Origin: DATKWD01 sp035529695
GTDB taxonomy: Bacteria > Actinomycetota > Acidimicrobiia > Acidimicrobiales > Salinilacustritrichaceae
Assembly: GCA_035529695.1 (NCBI GenBank)
Contig: DATKWD010000098.1
Span: forward strand, 10,300 to 74,299
Length of the DNA: 64,000 nucleotides
Direction: 5' to 3'
Shown: positions 48,801-57,176 of the stretch, one piece after another
Layout: every line of letters starts with the position of its first letter
Position numbering within the stretch: the stretch's first letter is position 1
Notes under the pieces: generated by a model
What the model was told of the DNA's origin: nothing
Database searches by the model: none
Seen by the model: only the letters and a program-made list of their open reading frames with translations
Program-made: the position numbers and the translations under genes

Positions 48801-48814
48801 CGGTTCGGCCCCAT
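48797..48814 (-). CDS. Five-codon mini frame between nuoG and nuoH2
   Basis: ATG 48814 shares a base with the nuoG TGA (TGATG). After Met-Gly-Pro-Asn-Arg, the TGA overlaps the nuoH2 ATG (ATGA). It is too short to be a meaningful protein but is an almost ideal termination–reinitiation bridge. Confidence 0.25.
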   Translation of the reverse strand: MGPNR

Positions 48815-51498
48815 CAGGCGTTCTCGATCCGGAGATCGGTGACCGGTTCGAGCGCGTCGATCAGCTCGTTGGCCCGGATGCCTGGCTGGTTGAAGAACAG
48901 ATGTGCACTGCCGCGATGCACTGCGGCATCAGGGCGACAGACAGCGAGGACGCCGGCGATCTTGGATGAGGTGATCCGCACCGATCCGCCCGGCTCGATG
49001 CCCACGCGGTCGAAATCGTGCGGGTGAATGCGCAGCTCGGTCTCCGCTGCAAGTGGGGCGATGCACGGGGAGTGCTGCACGAGAGTCCCGAGGTCATACA
49101 TCTTTCGACTGGCCACCAGACGCAGACCGTAGGCGTCGACCGAGGGTGACTGCACCGTTCGCACCTGCGCGGTCACGAGCGGCGGCCGGATCGGCGTTGG
49201 TGCCGCCGGATCGTCGTCGCCGTCGTTGTCGGTGACCTCGTCGGTCGACTCGGCGTCGGTGTCTGCGGCCGCATCTCCGTCCGCCGGCACAGCTGCATCC
49301 GCCGCAACGTCTGGCCGGGACTCGGAGTCGGCCTGCTCGGCATTCTCCGGATCGGCTCGGGTGTCGGTCGCGCGGTTGATCGCCACGGTGGTCTGCCGTG
49401 GGACCACGACACCATCGGCGAAGGTCCGACCCGCGAGGACCTCGAGGGTGATGCCGGCGTGGACCGTGGACACCCGTTCGATCTCAGCCCAGATCTGTTC
49501 GACCGAGTCGAGACCGAGGTCGGCCCCGAGGCGCAGCGCCAGGTCGGCCGCGATCATCCAGTCCGACCGCGAAGTTCCCGGCGGGGTCACCTGGGCATGC
49601 AGCGTGCTGACGCGACCTTCGAGGTTCGTGGTCGTCCCGGCGCACTCGGCGAAGCCCGAAACGGGGAGCACGATGTCGGCGCGGCGCGAGCTGTCGGTGA
49701 GGAACGTGTCGAGCGCGATCACCGTTCGGGCGCCCGCAAGCCCCTGAGCGGCGAGATCGGCATCGGGAAAGTCGGCGATGGGGTCGGCACCGAGAAGGAC
49801 CAGCGTGTCGATCTTGCCGGCAGCTGCCGCTTGGAGGATGCCCGTGGTGTCGAGACCTGGTTCGGCAGGCAAGGTGGCCCAGTGCTCGTGGAACCACTGA
49901 CGGCCGTCGTCGAGCGCGACCCGACCAGGAAGCAGCCCCGGACTGAGGCCCATGTCGAGTGCTCCGTGCAGGTTGGCCCGGCGGAGCAGCGGGAGGAACG
50001 TGGCCTCAGGTCGTGTCTCGAGGACGGCCGAGGCTGCGGCGGCGACGTGCTCGCCCGACTCGGCCAGATTGGCGCGCCCCAGCAACACCACCGGCGCGAC
50101 GGCCTCGGCGAGCGCGGCGCGTGCGGGCCCATGGGCCTCGTCGTCTCCCGACGAACCCAGCAACGAATGCACCGTGTCGACCAGTTCGCCCGGTCGATAG
50201 GTCACGCTGGCATGGGCGATGGCGCTGGTCGGGCCGAGCGCCGGCACGACCTCGATCAGCCGGACGCCGTCGTGCTCGACCGCGTGCCGTAACCGCAGAT
50301 AGAGCACCGAGAGCTCTTCTTTCAGGTCCGGTCCGATCAGCAACACGGTCGCACCCGGGGTGCAGGCGTCGTCGATGGTCGCTCTTGGGAGCCCGAGCAC
50401 CGCATCGGCCGGGAAACCGTCGCCGAGCTGGGCATCGACGTGATCTGAGCCGATCACGCCCTTCACAAGCTTGGCCCATGCGTAGGCATCCTCGTTGGTG
50501 AGACGGGCACCTCCGATCACGGCCAGACCTTCGGGACCCGAGCGATCGACACCACCTTTGACCGCGGTCGCCACCGCCCTCATCGCATCGGACCACGATG
50601 CCTCGACGAGGCCTTCCTCGGAGCGGACCATCGGCCCGGCGAGTCGTTCGTCGCTGTTGACCGCCTCGAAGTCGAACCGGCCCTTGTCGCAGAGCCAACC
50701 CCAGTTCACCGGATCGATGTCGACGCCGTTGTAGCGCACGACCTCGTTCCGGGAACTGTCGATGGTGACCCGGCAACCCACGGCGCAGGACTGGCAGGTC
50801 GACTCAGTGGTCGCGAGGTCCCACGGACGGGCCTTGAAGCGGTAGGGCGTGGCGGTGAGCGCGCCGACCGGACAGATCTGAACGGTGTTGCCGCTGAAGT
50901 AGCTCGCGAACGGATGATCGGGGAAGGTGTTGACCTGGGTCTGGTTCCCGCGGTCCTGGAAGTGGATCAGCGGATCGCCGGCCACGTCCTTGGCGAAACG
51001 GGTGCACCGGTCGCACAGAATGCACCGCTCGCGATCGAGGTTGACCGTGTCGCTGATCGGGATCGGCTTCTCGAAGTGCCGCTTCTCCTCGACGAAACGA
51101 GACTCACCGGGTCCGAAGGCCATCGTCTGGTCCTGCAGCGGACACTCGCCGCCCTTGTCGCAGACCGGGCAGTCGAGCGGGTGGTTGATCAGCAGGAACT
51201 CGAGGATGCCGTCCTGGGCCTTCTTGGTGACGTCCCCCTCGGTGTCGACGATCATTCCGTCGGCCACCGTCAGCATGCAGCTCGGCTGGAGGCCCGGGCC
51301 GCGACCCGAATCGACCTCGACGATGCACATGCGACACATGCCGACCGGCTCCATCCGCGGGTGGTAACAGAACCGCGGGATGTAGACGCCGGCCTCCTCG
51401 GCAGCGTCGATGAGCAGCGCGTCTGCAGGCGCGTCGATCTCGTGCCCGTTGATCGTGACCTTCACGGTCGAGGGGGCGATCGGCTGGGTGTCGGTCAT
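48814..51498 (-). CDS. nuoG: NADH-quinone oxidoreductase subunit G
   Basis: This 894-residue subunit of the NADH-oxidising arm carries clusters N1b, N4 and N5. Motifs are CYHPRMEPVGMCRMC, HPLDCPVCDKGGEC, CILCDRCTRF and, in the molybdopterin-like domain, CQSCAVGC. A low-complexity acidic Ala/Asp/Glu linker of about 60 residues lies at about 745–805 before the C-terminal domain. ATG 51498 overlaps the stop of a 29-codon spacer frame. There is no nuoG in the nuo1 operon. Confidence 0.97.
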   Translation of the reverse strand: MTDTQPIAPSTVKVTINGHEIDAPADALLIDAAEEAGVYIPRFCYHPRMEPVGMCRMCIVEVDSGRGPGLQPSCMLTVADGMIVDTEGDVTKKAQDGILEFLLINHPLDCPVCDKGGECPLQDQTMAFGPGESRFVEEKRHFEKPIPISDTVNLDRERCILCDRCTRFAKDVAGDPLIHFQDRGNQTQVNTFPDHPFASYFSGNTVQICPVGALTATPYRFKARPWDLATTESTCQSCAVGCRVTIDSSRNEVVRYNGVDIDPVNWGWLCDKGRFDFEAVNSDERLAGPMVRSEEGLVEASWSDAMRAVATAVKGGVDRSGPEGLAVIGGARLTNEDAYAWAKLVKGVIGSDHVDAQLGDGFPADAVLGLPRATIDDACTPGATVLLIGPDLKEELSVLYLRLRHAVEHDGVRLIEVVPALGPTSAIAHASVTYRPGELVDTVHSLLGSSGDDEAHGPARAALAEAVAPVVLLGRANLAESGEHVAAAASAVLETRPEATFLPLLRRANLHGALDMGLSPGLLPGRVALDDGRQWFHEHWATLPAEPGLDTTGILQAAAAGKIDTLVLLGADPIADFPDADLAAQGLAGARTVIALDTFLTDSSRRADIVLPVSGFAECAGTTTNLEGRVSTLHAQVTPPGTSRSDWMIAADLALRLGADLGLDSVEQIWAEIERVSTVHAGITLEVLAGRTFADGVVVPRQTTVAINRATDTRADPENAEQADSESRPDVAADAAVPADGDAAADTDAESTDEVTDNDGDDDPAAPTPIRPPLVTAQVRTVQSPSVDAYGLRLVASRKMYDLGTLVQHSPCIAPLAAETELRIHPHDFDRVGIEPGGSVRITSSKIAGVLAVCRPDAAVHRGSAHLFFNQPGIRANELIDALEPVTDLRIENA

Positions 51499-51584
51499 CC
51501 CGTCCGCTCCCCGGCCGCTCGGGCCGCAACCAACCGGACTCCTCGTGCCTCGTCGCCCTCGCACCCCACCGCGCAGAACCTCAT
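51495..51584 (-). CDS. Spacer open frame between nuoF and nuoG (29 codons)
   Basis: The ATG overlaps the nuoF stop (GGATGA), and the TGA overlaps the nuoG start (GGATGA); the six bases GGATGA occur at both ends. The interior is repeat A6 read in antisense (pattern CEGDEARGVRLVAAR). Confidence 0.35.
   Translation of the reverse strand: MRFCAVGCEGDEARGVRLVAARAAGERTG
51505..51558 (+). repeat. Dispersed repeat family A, copy A6
   Basis: CGCTCCCCGGCCGCTCGGGC, CGCAACCAACCGGA and CTCCTCGTGCCTCGTCGCCC follow in the family order. The copy lies between nuoF and nuoG and is oriented opposite to the genes. Confidence 0.8.
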
Positions 51585-52933
51585 CCTGTCTGCTTCTCGG
51601 CGGGGCCGACGAAGGCGGCACCCTTGACATCCACGGTGATCTCGACAGGTCCGCCGACGTAGGCCTCGAACTCGTCCTTGAATCGCATGATCGCCGAGGC
51701 GACCGGAGTCGTGGCCGACTGACCCAACGGGCAGATGGTGGTCTGCATCGGCGGCCAGTTCATCCCGACCGAGATGTTGTCGCAGACATCGAGCAGGAGA
51801 TTGACATCCTCGGGTCGGCCGTAGCCGTCGAGGATCCGCTGCAGGATCTTCTCGAGCCAACTGGTGCCCTCACGGCAGGGCGTGCACTTGCCGCAACTCT
51901 CACGAGCGAAGAAGCGCACGACGCGCAACGCAGCCTTGACCATGTCGGTCGTCTCGTCCATGACGACGATCGCGCCCGACCCGAGCATCGTGCCCATCTT
52001 GGCGACGACGCCCGCTTCGAGCGGAGTGTCCAGGTGCTCTTCGTAGAGCCACGGCGCGGATGCGCCACCAGGGATGAACGCCTTCAGCTTGCGATCGCCC
52101 CGGATGCCGCCCGCATAGACCGGCGCCATGATGATGTCGCGGAACGTGGTCACGCCGAACTCGACCTCGAACACGCCGGGGTTCTTGACATGGCCCGAGA
52201 CGGCGAACACCCGGGTGCCTTTCGAGTTCTCGGCGCCCAACGCTGCGAAAGCAGCACCGCCGTGCTCGACGATCCACGGGAGGTTGGCCAGCGTCTCGAC
52301 GTTGTTGACGATCGTCGGCTGCAGGTAGAGGCCCTTCGCTGCCGGGAAGAACGGTGGCTTGAGTCGGGGCATGCCCCGATTTCCCTCGAGCGACTCGATC
52401 AGGGCCGTCTCCTCGCCAACGATGTAGGCCCCAGCTCCCCAGTGCAACACGATGTCGACGCTGAAGTCGGTTCCCATGATGTTCTTGCCGACGTAGCCGG
52501 CCGCGTACGCATCGTTGAGGGCACGGCCGATGCGTTCCTGCGCCAAGGCCATCTCGCCCCGCACGTAGAGGAACGCCTGGCTCAGGCCGACGGCGTAGCA
52601 CGCGATCAGTGCCCCCTCGATCAGTTGATGCGGGTCCTTCTCCATGAGGAGACGGTCCTTGTAGGTGCCCGGCTCGGACTCGTCGCCGTTGACGACGAGA
52701 TAGCGAGGCCACACGTCAGGTGGGCAGAATCCCCACTTCACTCCGGCCGGAAACCCCGCGCCGCCGCGTCCGAGGAGGCTGGCGTCCTTCACTTCCTGGT
52801 GCACCGCTTCGGGCGTCATCGAGAGCGCTTTACGAAGCGCTCCGTAGGCGCCGGTCGCCTCGGCGCGCTCGAAGGTGTAGGAGTCGTCGTGCTCGAACCG
52901 CGACGTGATGATCTTCGGTGCGTCGGTGATCAC
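51581..52933 (-). CDS. nuoF: NADH-quinone oxidoreductase subunit F
   Basis: This 450-residue NADH- and FMN-binding subunit has GRGGAGFPAGVKWGF, VVNGDESEPGTYKDR, GAYIVGEETALIESLEGN, and the N3 cluster ligands in ESCGKCTPCREG and TTICPLG. GTG 52933 overlaps the nuoE stop (GTGA), which fixes the start although the frame is open further upstream. Confidence 0.97.
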   Translation of the reverse strand: MITDAPKIITSRFEHDDSYTFERAEATGAYGALRKALSMTPEAVHQEVKDASLLGRGGAGFPAGVKWGFCPPDVWPRYLVVNGDESEPGTYKDRLLMEKDPHQLIEGALIACYAVGLSQAFLYVRGEMALAQERIGRALNDAYAAGYVGKNIMGTDFSVDIVLHWGAGAYIVGEETALIESLEGNRGMPRLKPPFFPAAKGLYLQPTIVNNVETLANLPWIVEHGGAAFAALGAENSKGTRVFAVSGHVKNPGVFEVEFGVTTFRDIIMAPVYAGGIRGDRKLKAFIPGGASAPWLYEEHLDTPLEAGVVAKMGTMLGSGAIVVMDETTDMVKAALRVVRFFARESCGKCTPCREGTSWLEKILQRILDGYGRPEDVNLLLDVCDNISVGMNWPPMQTTICPLGQSATTPVASAIMRFKDEFEAYVGGPVEITVDVKGAAFVGPAEKQTG

Positions 52934-53559
52934 TGGGACTCCGCCCCGGTGGTCGTGTCGGGGCCACCGAGCCATGGCGGTTCGATCGACACGGTGGGTG
53001 ATGCCGGACCGGCCCGCCGGTCGGCCGGGATGTGTTGGCGTGTTCGGGCGAGGGTGCCGTGCTTGGGCACCTCGTGGCTTCGCCTTCCCGCCTTGAGGTC
53101 GTCGAGGAGCGTGTCGACCTCGTCGTTGGTGATGCGGTGGAAGTAGCGATAATTCACCTGCAGGCACGGAGCCTCGGTACATGCCGCGATGCACTCGACG
53201 TCCTCGAGCGTGAAGGCGCCGTCGGGGGTCGTGCTCCCGGGACCGATGCCGAGACGATCCTCGACGTGATGCAGCAGTTCCTCGCCGCCGTTGAGCTGAC
53301 AGGAGATGTTGGTGCACACGTTGACGAGGTAGTCGCCCACTGGCTCGCGCTTGAACATCTCGTAGAACGAACACGTTCCGGAGACCTCGGCCGGGGTCAC
53401 CTGGACCAGCTCCGCGAGATGCTCCATCGCCTCGTCGGTCACGTAGCCGTCCTGCTCCTGCGCAAGGTGCAGCAACGGGATCAGCGCCGACTTGGCCACC
53501 GGGTAACGCGCAATGATCTCCTTGGCGAGGAGCGTGTTCTCGGCGTTCAACCGGGGCAT
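52930..53559 (-). CDS. nuoE: NADH-quinone oxidoreductase subunit E
   Basis: This 209-residue thioredoxin-like subunit carries [2Fe-2S] cluster N1a through C-x4-C (CTNISC) and C-x3-C (CIAAC). The domain ends near residue 160 and about 45 additional Pro/Thr/Gly-rich residues follow. ATG 53559 has AAGGA nine bases upstream; GTG 53577 is also in frame. It is the first gene after the break in the nuo2 operon and is divergent from the DivIVA-like gene, so the 219 bases between them should hold its promoter. Confidence 0.95.
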   Translation of the reverse strand: MPRLNAENTLLAKEIIARYPVAKSALIPLLHLAQEQDGYVTDEAMEHLAELVQVTPAEVSGTCSFYEMFKREPVGDYLVNVCTNISCQLNGGEELLHHVEDRLGIGPGSTTPDGAFTLEDVECIAACTEAPCLQVNYRYFHRITNDEVDTLLDDLKAGRRSHEVPKHGTLARTRQHIPADRRAGPASPTVSIEPPWLGGPDTTTGAESQ

Positions 53560-53778
53560 CGTCGTGAATCCTTGCACAAGCTCCGAAGACCAGTGAAGAC
53601 GGGGAGCCCGGATCCGCTCCGCACCCGCGCGTCAGCCAGGACTCCAACGCCGTTTCGCCGCCCAGCTCCGACGCCTCGCCTCGGCCCGACCGACCTCGAC
53701 CACGGCCTGATCAGGGCCCTGACACAGCTGGCTGGTTACGCTCGTCACCGAGCGTGCTGTCATGAAGGAGGTCGTCCG
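53560..53778. promoter_or_regulatory. Divergent region between nuoE and the DivIVA-like gene
   Basis: These 219 bases are the only place for a promoter driving nuoE–N separately from nuoA2–D2, and for the plus-strand coiled-coil gene. No convincing promoter boxes were recognised. A perfect AAGGAGGT ribosome site at 53765–53772 serves the plus-strand gene. Confidence 0.4.
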
Positions 53779-55152
53779 ATCGAAGACCATGGAGAAATCG
53801 CGGAGCAAGCCCTGATCCATCGTGAGATCTTCGTCGAGACGCTCTCGGAGTGTGAGCGGCTGCTGTCTGCTGCCGAAGCCGAAGCTCGCACCATCAGACG
53901 CGAGGCCGAGGCCACGGCCCGCAAACGCGCCGAAGAGGTCATCAGGCTGGCGATGACCGCCGTCGACGAGCTTTCGGCGGCAGCCGATGCCGACCGAGCC
54001 GAAACCAGTCGCAAGCGGCTGCAGGCCGAGAACTACCGGGTGGGTGCCGAACGCATCCAGGCTGCGCTCAGCCAGCAACTCGAGCAGGTCGCCATCGAAC
54101 GCGCTGAGGTCGACCGTCAGCGAGTAGAGCTCGACGCCATCCTGGCCACCGCCGAGGCCCACCGCGCCGACGCACTCGCACTCCACGAAGAGGCGAGAGG
54201 TGGGACGAGGGCGATCTTGGCAGCCGCTTCACTGCGGACCGAACTGCTGGAGTCGATGCTCGCCGACCGCATCGGCGAGGTCGCATCGACCCTCTCCACT
54301 CTGCAGGGCGTGGCACTCGAGCGGGCCGCGCCGAACGAGCACGACCGTGCGACGCTGCACGAGTTCCTGAGCACGGCGTTCCGCGAGATACGCGAGTATC
54401 GCGACGCCGAGCTGACCGCAGCCGACGACCGGGCCGAGGCGCTCGTCGAACGAGCACAGCAGATCGCACACGAGATCGTCGCCGAGACCCGGCGAGAACG
54501 CGAGCAGCTCCTCGCCGGGACCGACGCCCGATCGGTGCTCGACGTCGTCGGCGTGCTCCTCGCCGAGTCGCGTCCCACCGCGACGCCCGATCCCACGATC
54601 ACGCAGAGCAGCCAGTCGGTGGATCGACCGATCGACGTGACGGAAGGACCGGCAACGACGACCGACGCTGCCGAGGCCTCCGAGGGGTCCGACCGCGCAG
54701 ACGACACCGTCGCGGCCCTCTCCGAAGCCCTCGAGGTGGTGGACGACCCCGGTCACATCACCGACAACGAACTCGCCGACGTCCTGAGAACCGCCGACCG
54801 CCTCCTCGGCGACCACGCGACCATCGACGATGCCTTCGACCTCGCACGTGCCCTCTCCGATGCGCTCCAGCCCAATGGCACCGAGGCCACCGAAGCCCAC
54901 GAGGTCGACGACGACTCGGAGACGTCACCACCGCCCGGCGACTCGAACACCGACACAGGCGGCGGTGACATCGACCTGAGCGGCCTTCCTCCTCCCCCTG
55001 TCCTCGGAGGAGTCGACGGGTCGGCACCTGAGCCCGAGATCTCGATCGACCTCACGTCGAGCGACGAGCCGATCGTCTCGCTCGATGTGGCCGATCACGA
55101 CCAGGCACCCCGAACTGGCCGGCTCAGGTCACTCTGGCGGGCGGTGTTCTAG
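53779..55152 (+). CDS. DivIVA-like coiled-coil protein, probable ATC start
   Basis: This protein is 457 residues if translation begins at ATC 53779, six bases after a perfect AAGGAGGT. No ATG, GTG or TTG occurs in frame nearby. Residues about 15–255 are almost continuous charged coiled coil (CERLLSAAEAEARTIRREAE, EQVAIERAEVDRQRVEL), resembling DivIVA/Wag31-type or ATPase-b-like proteins. The remainder is an acidic Asp/Glu/Thr/Pro-rich region ending in a short basic amphipathic tail (GRLRSLWRAVF). It stands alone on the plus strand inside the nuo2 locus and converges with the kinase-like gene 11 bases away. A scaffold or polarity role is a guess. Confidence 0.7.
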   Translation: MEDHGEIAEQALIHREIFVETLSECERLLSAAEAEARTIRREAEATARKRAEEVIRLAMTAVDELSAAADADRAETSRKRLQAENYRVGAERIQAALSQQLEQVAIERAEVDRQRVELDAILATAEAHRADALALHEEARGGTRAILAAASLRTELLESMLADRIGEVASTLSTLQGVALERAAPNEHDRATLHEFLSTAFREIREYRDAELTAADDRAEALVERAQQIAHEIVAETRREREQLLAGTDARSVLDVVGVLLAESRPTATPDPTITQSSQSVDRPIDVTEGPATTTDAAEASEGSDRADDTVAALSEALEVVDDPGHITDNELADVLRTADRLLGDHATIDDAFDLARALSDALQPNGTEATEAHEVDDDSETSPPPGDSNTDTGGGDIDLSGLPPPPVLGGVDGSAPEPEISIDLTSSDEPIVSLDVADHDQAPRTGRLRSLWRAVF

Positions 55153-55163
55153 CTTCGAGCAGC

Positions 55164-56267
55164 TCAGCCGCGGATCTCTCCGGCAACGACGCCTTGGGTC
55201 GTCTCGGCATCAGCTTCGGGCAGATCGAGGTGGACGGCGGTGCCGCCGTCGATCCCGTCGTGAAGCGTCATCTCGCCTCCGTGGCCTGCGACGATACGAC
55301 GGCAGATCGCCAGCCCGCGCCCTTCGGACCCCTCGAGGACGCGCTCCCGGTCGCCGGGTGCGATCCCGCTGCCGTTGTCCGCAACCACGAGCACGGACCG
55401 CCCGAGCGGCCGCTCGACCCCGATGCTCACGACGAGGCGTCGGTCGGGTCGCCGGTGCTGAATCGCGTTGACGACCAGACGTCCGAGCGCGTTGCGTAGC
55501 TGGCGACGGTCGGCCGTCACCGTCCCGATCGGTTCGACGTGCACCTCAGCCGACGACTCCTCGATCAAACGCTGCGCGCCCGCCAAGACCTCATCGATCA
55601 GTGCGTCCCCGTCGAGAGCTCTGATGTCGAGGCGCAGACCAGCCTTCGATGACGACACCGCTTCCTCGACAGCAGCGCTCAGCTCGGCCAGACGCTGAAG
55701 CAGGTCGGCTCGAATCGGCTGGCGGCCCGGCGAGCGCGGGGCGGGGTCACGGATCAACGCCTCGACGGACGCAGCGGACGACACGACCGGTCGACTGAGA
55801 CCGGCAGGAGAACCATCGGTCGCCAGCGCACGGTTCGCTCGATCCAGACGGTCGAGCATCGAGCCCAGACGGGCGGCGGCCTCCTCCGGTGTCGCTGCGG
55901 ACTCGCCTCCCCCCGCGGTGAGCTCGACGATGACGGTGTCCTTGCCGGACTCGCTCCTCGTCACCTGCGCTCGACTCTTCGCGACACCGCCGCCAGGGAC
56001 GACCGTGAAGAACTCGATCGGTTCGAGCGGCTCCGAACCACCGCTGAGCCGCCCGACCCAGTCGGTGACCTCATCCCGGTCCGCCGGCGTCGCGAGCTCC
56101 ACCAGACTCTTGCTGGCGAGGTCGCCACTCGTCTCACCCAGAATCGACCGTGCCCCCGCCGACGCGTGCACCACTTTGCCGCTCGCGTCCGCGACAAGCG
56201 TACCGACGGCGGCGATGCCGCCGCCTGCACCGTGCACCTCGAGCGAACTCGGACCAGTACTCGTCAT
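55164..56267 (-). CDS. PAS/histidine-kinase-like protein without recognisable phospho-acceptor His
   Basis: This 367-residue protein has an N-terminal PAS-like domain (about 15–125), a linker and helical region (about 130–240), and a HATPase_c domain with N-box NALGRLVVNAIQHRR, G1 DNGSGIAPGDRE and G2 GRGLAICRRIV. The helical part before the N-box (PIRADLLQRLAELSAAVEEA) contains no His, so the usual H-box is missing. There is no membrane segment and no response regulator next door. It could be a cytosolic sensor that acts without phosphotransfer, or an ATP-binding regulator. ATG 56267. Confidence 0.8.
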   Translation of the reverse strand: MTSTGPSSLEVHGAGGGIAAVGTLVADASGKVVHASAGARSILGETSGDLASKSLVELATPADRDEVTDWVGRLSGGSEPLEPIEFFTVVPGGGVAKSRAQVTRSESGKDTVIVELTAGGGESAATPEEAAARLGSMLDRLDRANRALATDGSPAGLSRPVVSSAASVEALIRDPAPRSPGRQPIRADLLQRLAELSAAVEEAVSSSKAGLRLDIRALDGDALIDEVLAGAQRLIEESSAEVHVEPIGTVTADRRQLRNALGRLVVNAIQHRRPDRRLVVSIGVERPLGRSVLVVADNGSGIAPGDRERVLEGSEGRGLAICRRIVAGHGGEMTLHDGIDGGTAVHLDLPEADAETTQGVVAGEIRG

Positions 56268-56339
56268 GATCGCCCCGTCGCCGCTCGCATCGGGCGGATT
56301 CTACGTTCGAGGAGGATCAGCACCGTTGGACGCCTCGGA

Positions 56340-57101
56340 TCAGGTCGGATTGCCGAAGAGGGTGACGAAGTAGCTGGTGTCCGCCGGATCGGGTGTCGCG
56401 ACGAGTCGCGCCGGCGCGTCCGGCGCGCCCGAACCCACCGGTGGGCCGCAGTCGGGGTTCGGGCCGGCGTCCATCTCGCCGAGCGGCTCGGCACTCCGAG
56501 ACGCATAGGCCACCAGATGGAAGAAGGCCATCGGGCGCGGCTCGCCGGCACCCTCGCAGGGCGCACCCGCCACCGGCTCACCGATCATGTCCTGACAGAC
56601 GATGACCGACGCGTAGCCCTTCGGGTCGTCGAGGCGGCTCATGTCGTGCACGGCATCATCGCCCGGCACCGGTGCCACGAACACCGCTCGATCTCTCTGC
56701 GAGGCATCGAAGGTCGGTGCCTCGGCGATCCCGATCGCACGGTCGCCTGCGCACCAGTTCCCGAAGTCTGCGGCGACAGCTGCGCGCTGCGCCTCTGCTG
56801 CGGCACGGTCCGAAGCAGCTCCGTCAGACGGACGCTGGAACACGAAGAATCCGAGCACGGCGATCACCAGCGCAACAGCCAACACAGGGAGCAACGGGAC
56901 CGACCGACTCGTACCCGGGACGGGCGCGTCGTCGTTCGACTTCAGCTTGGGTGATCCGTCGGGAACATCGGTCTCGTCGGAGTCGGGCTCTTCGTGGACG
57001 GCGGCCGCCTCACCGCAGAACCGACAGGCGTCCCATGTCTCGTTCAACAGCCCGCCACACGAACACGTGCGGAACTGCGCAAGTCCAACACCGCCCGACA
57101 T
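56340..57101 (-). CDS. Zinc-ribbon membrane protein of unknown function
   Basis: This 253-residue protein starts MSGGVGLAQFRTCSCGG. It has a C-x-C…C-x2-C zinc ribbon in the first 30 residues, an acidic linker, one membrane helix (LLPVLAVALVIAVLGFFVF, about 68–86), and an extracytoplasmic C-terminal domain with several Cys (NWCAG, VIVCQD, PCEG, PDCGP) that may form disulfides. The family was not recognised. It lies between nuoD2 and the kinase-like gene and may be co-transcribed with nuoABCD2. Confidence 0.75.
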   Translation of the reverse strand: MSGGVGLAQFRTCSCGGLLNETWDACRFCGEAAAVHEEPDSDETDVPDGSPKLKSNDDAPVPGTSRSVPLLPVLAVALVIAVLGFFVFQRPSDGAASDRAAAEAQRAAVAADFGNWCAGDRAIGIAEAPTFDASQRDRAVFVAPVPGDDAVHDMSRLDDPKGYASVIVCQDMIGEPVAGAPCEGAGEPRPMAFFHLVAYASRSAEPLGEMDAGPNPDCGPPVGSGAPDAPARLVATPDPADTSYFVTLFGNPT

Positions 57102-57176
57102 GCAGGCTGTATCGACCACATGGCGGAGAACCTTGAGTCCATGCATCGCAGCCGGCGACACACCCGATCCGGACTT

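Noticed and set aside
52934..53647. Upstream extension of nuoF through nuoE
   Set aside because: The extension overlaps nuoE out of frame and has no NuoF homology; the GTGA overlap at 52933 is the natural start.
53032..53778. Upstream extension of the coiled-coil gene to 53032
   Set aside because: It would run antisense through nuoE and has no ribosome site, whereas AAGGAGGT lies directly before ATC 53779. The extension has the composition of a shadow frame.
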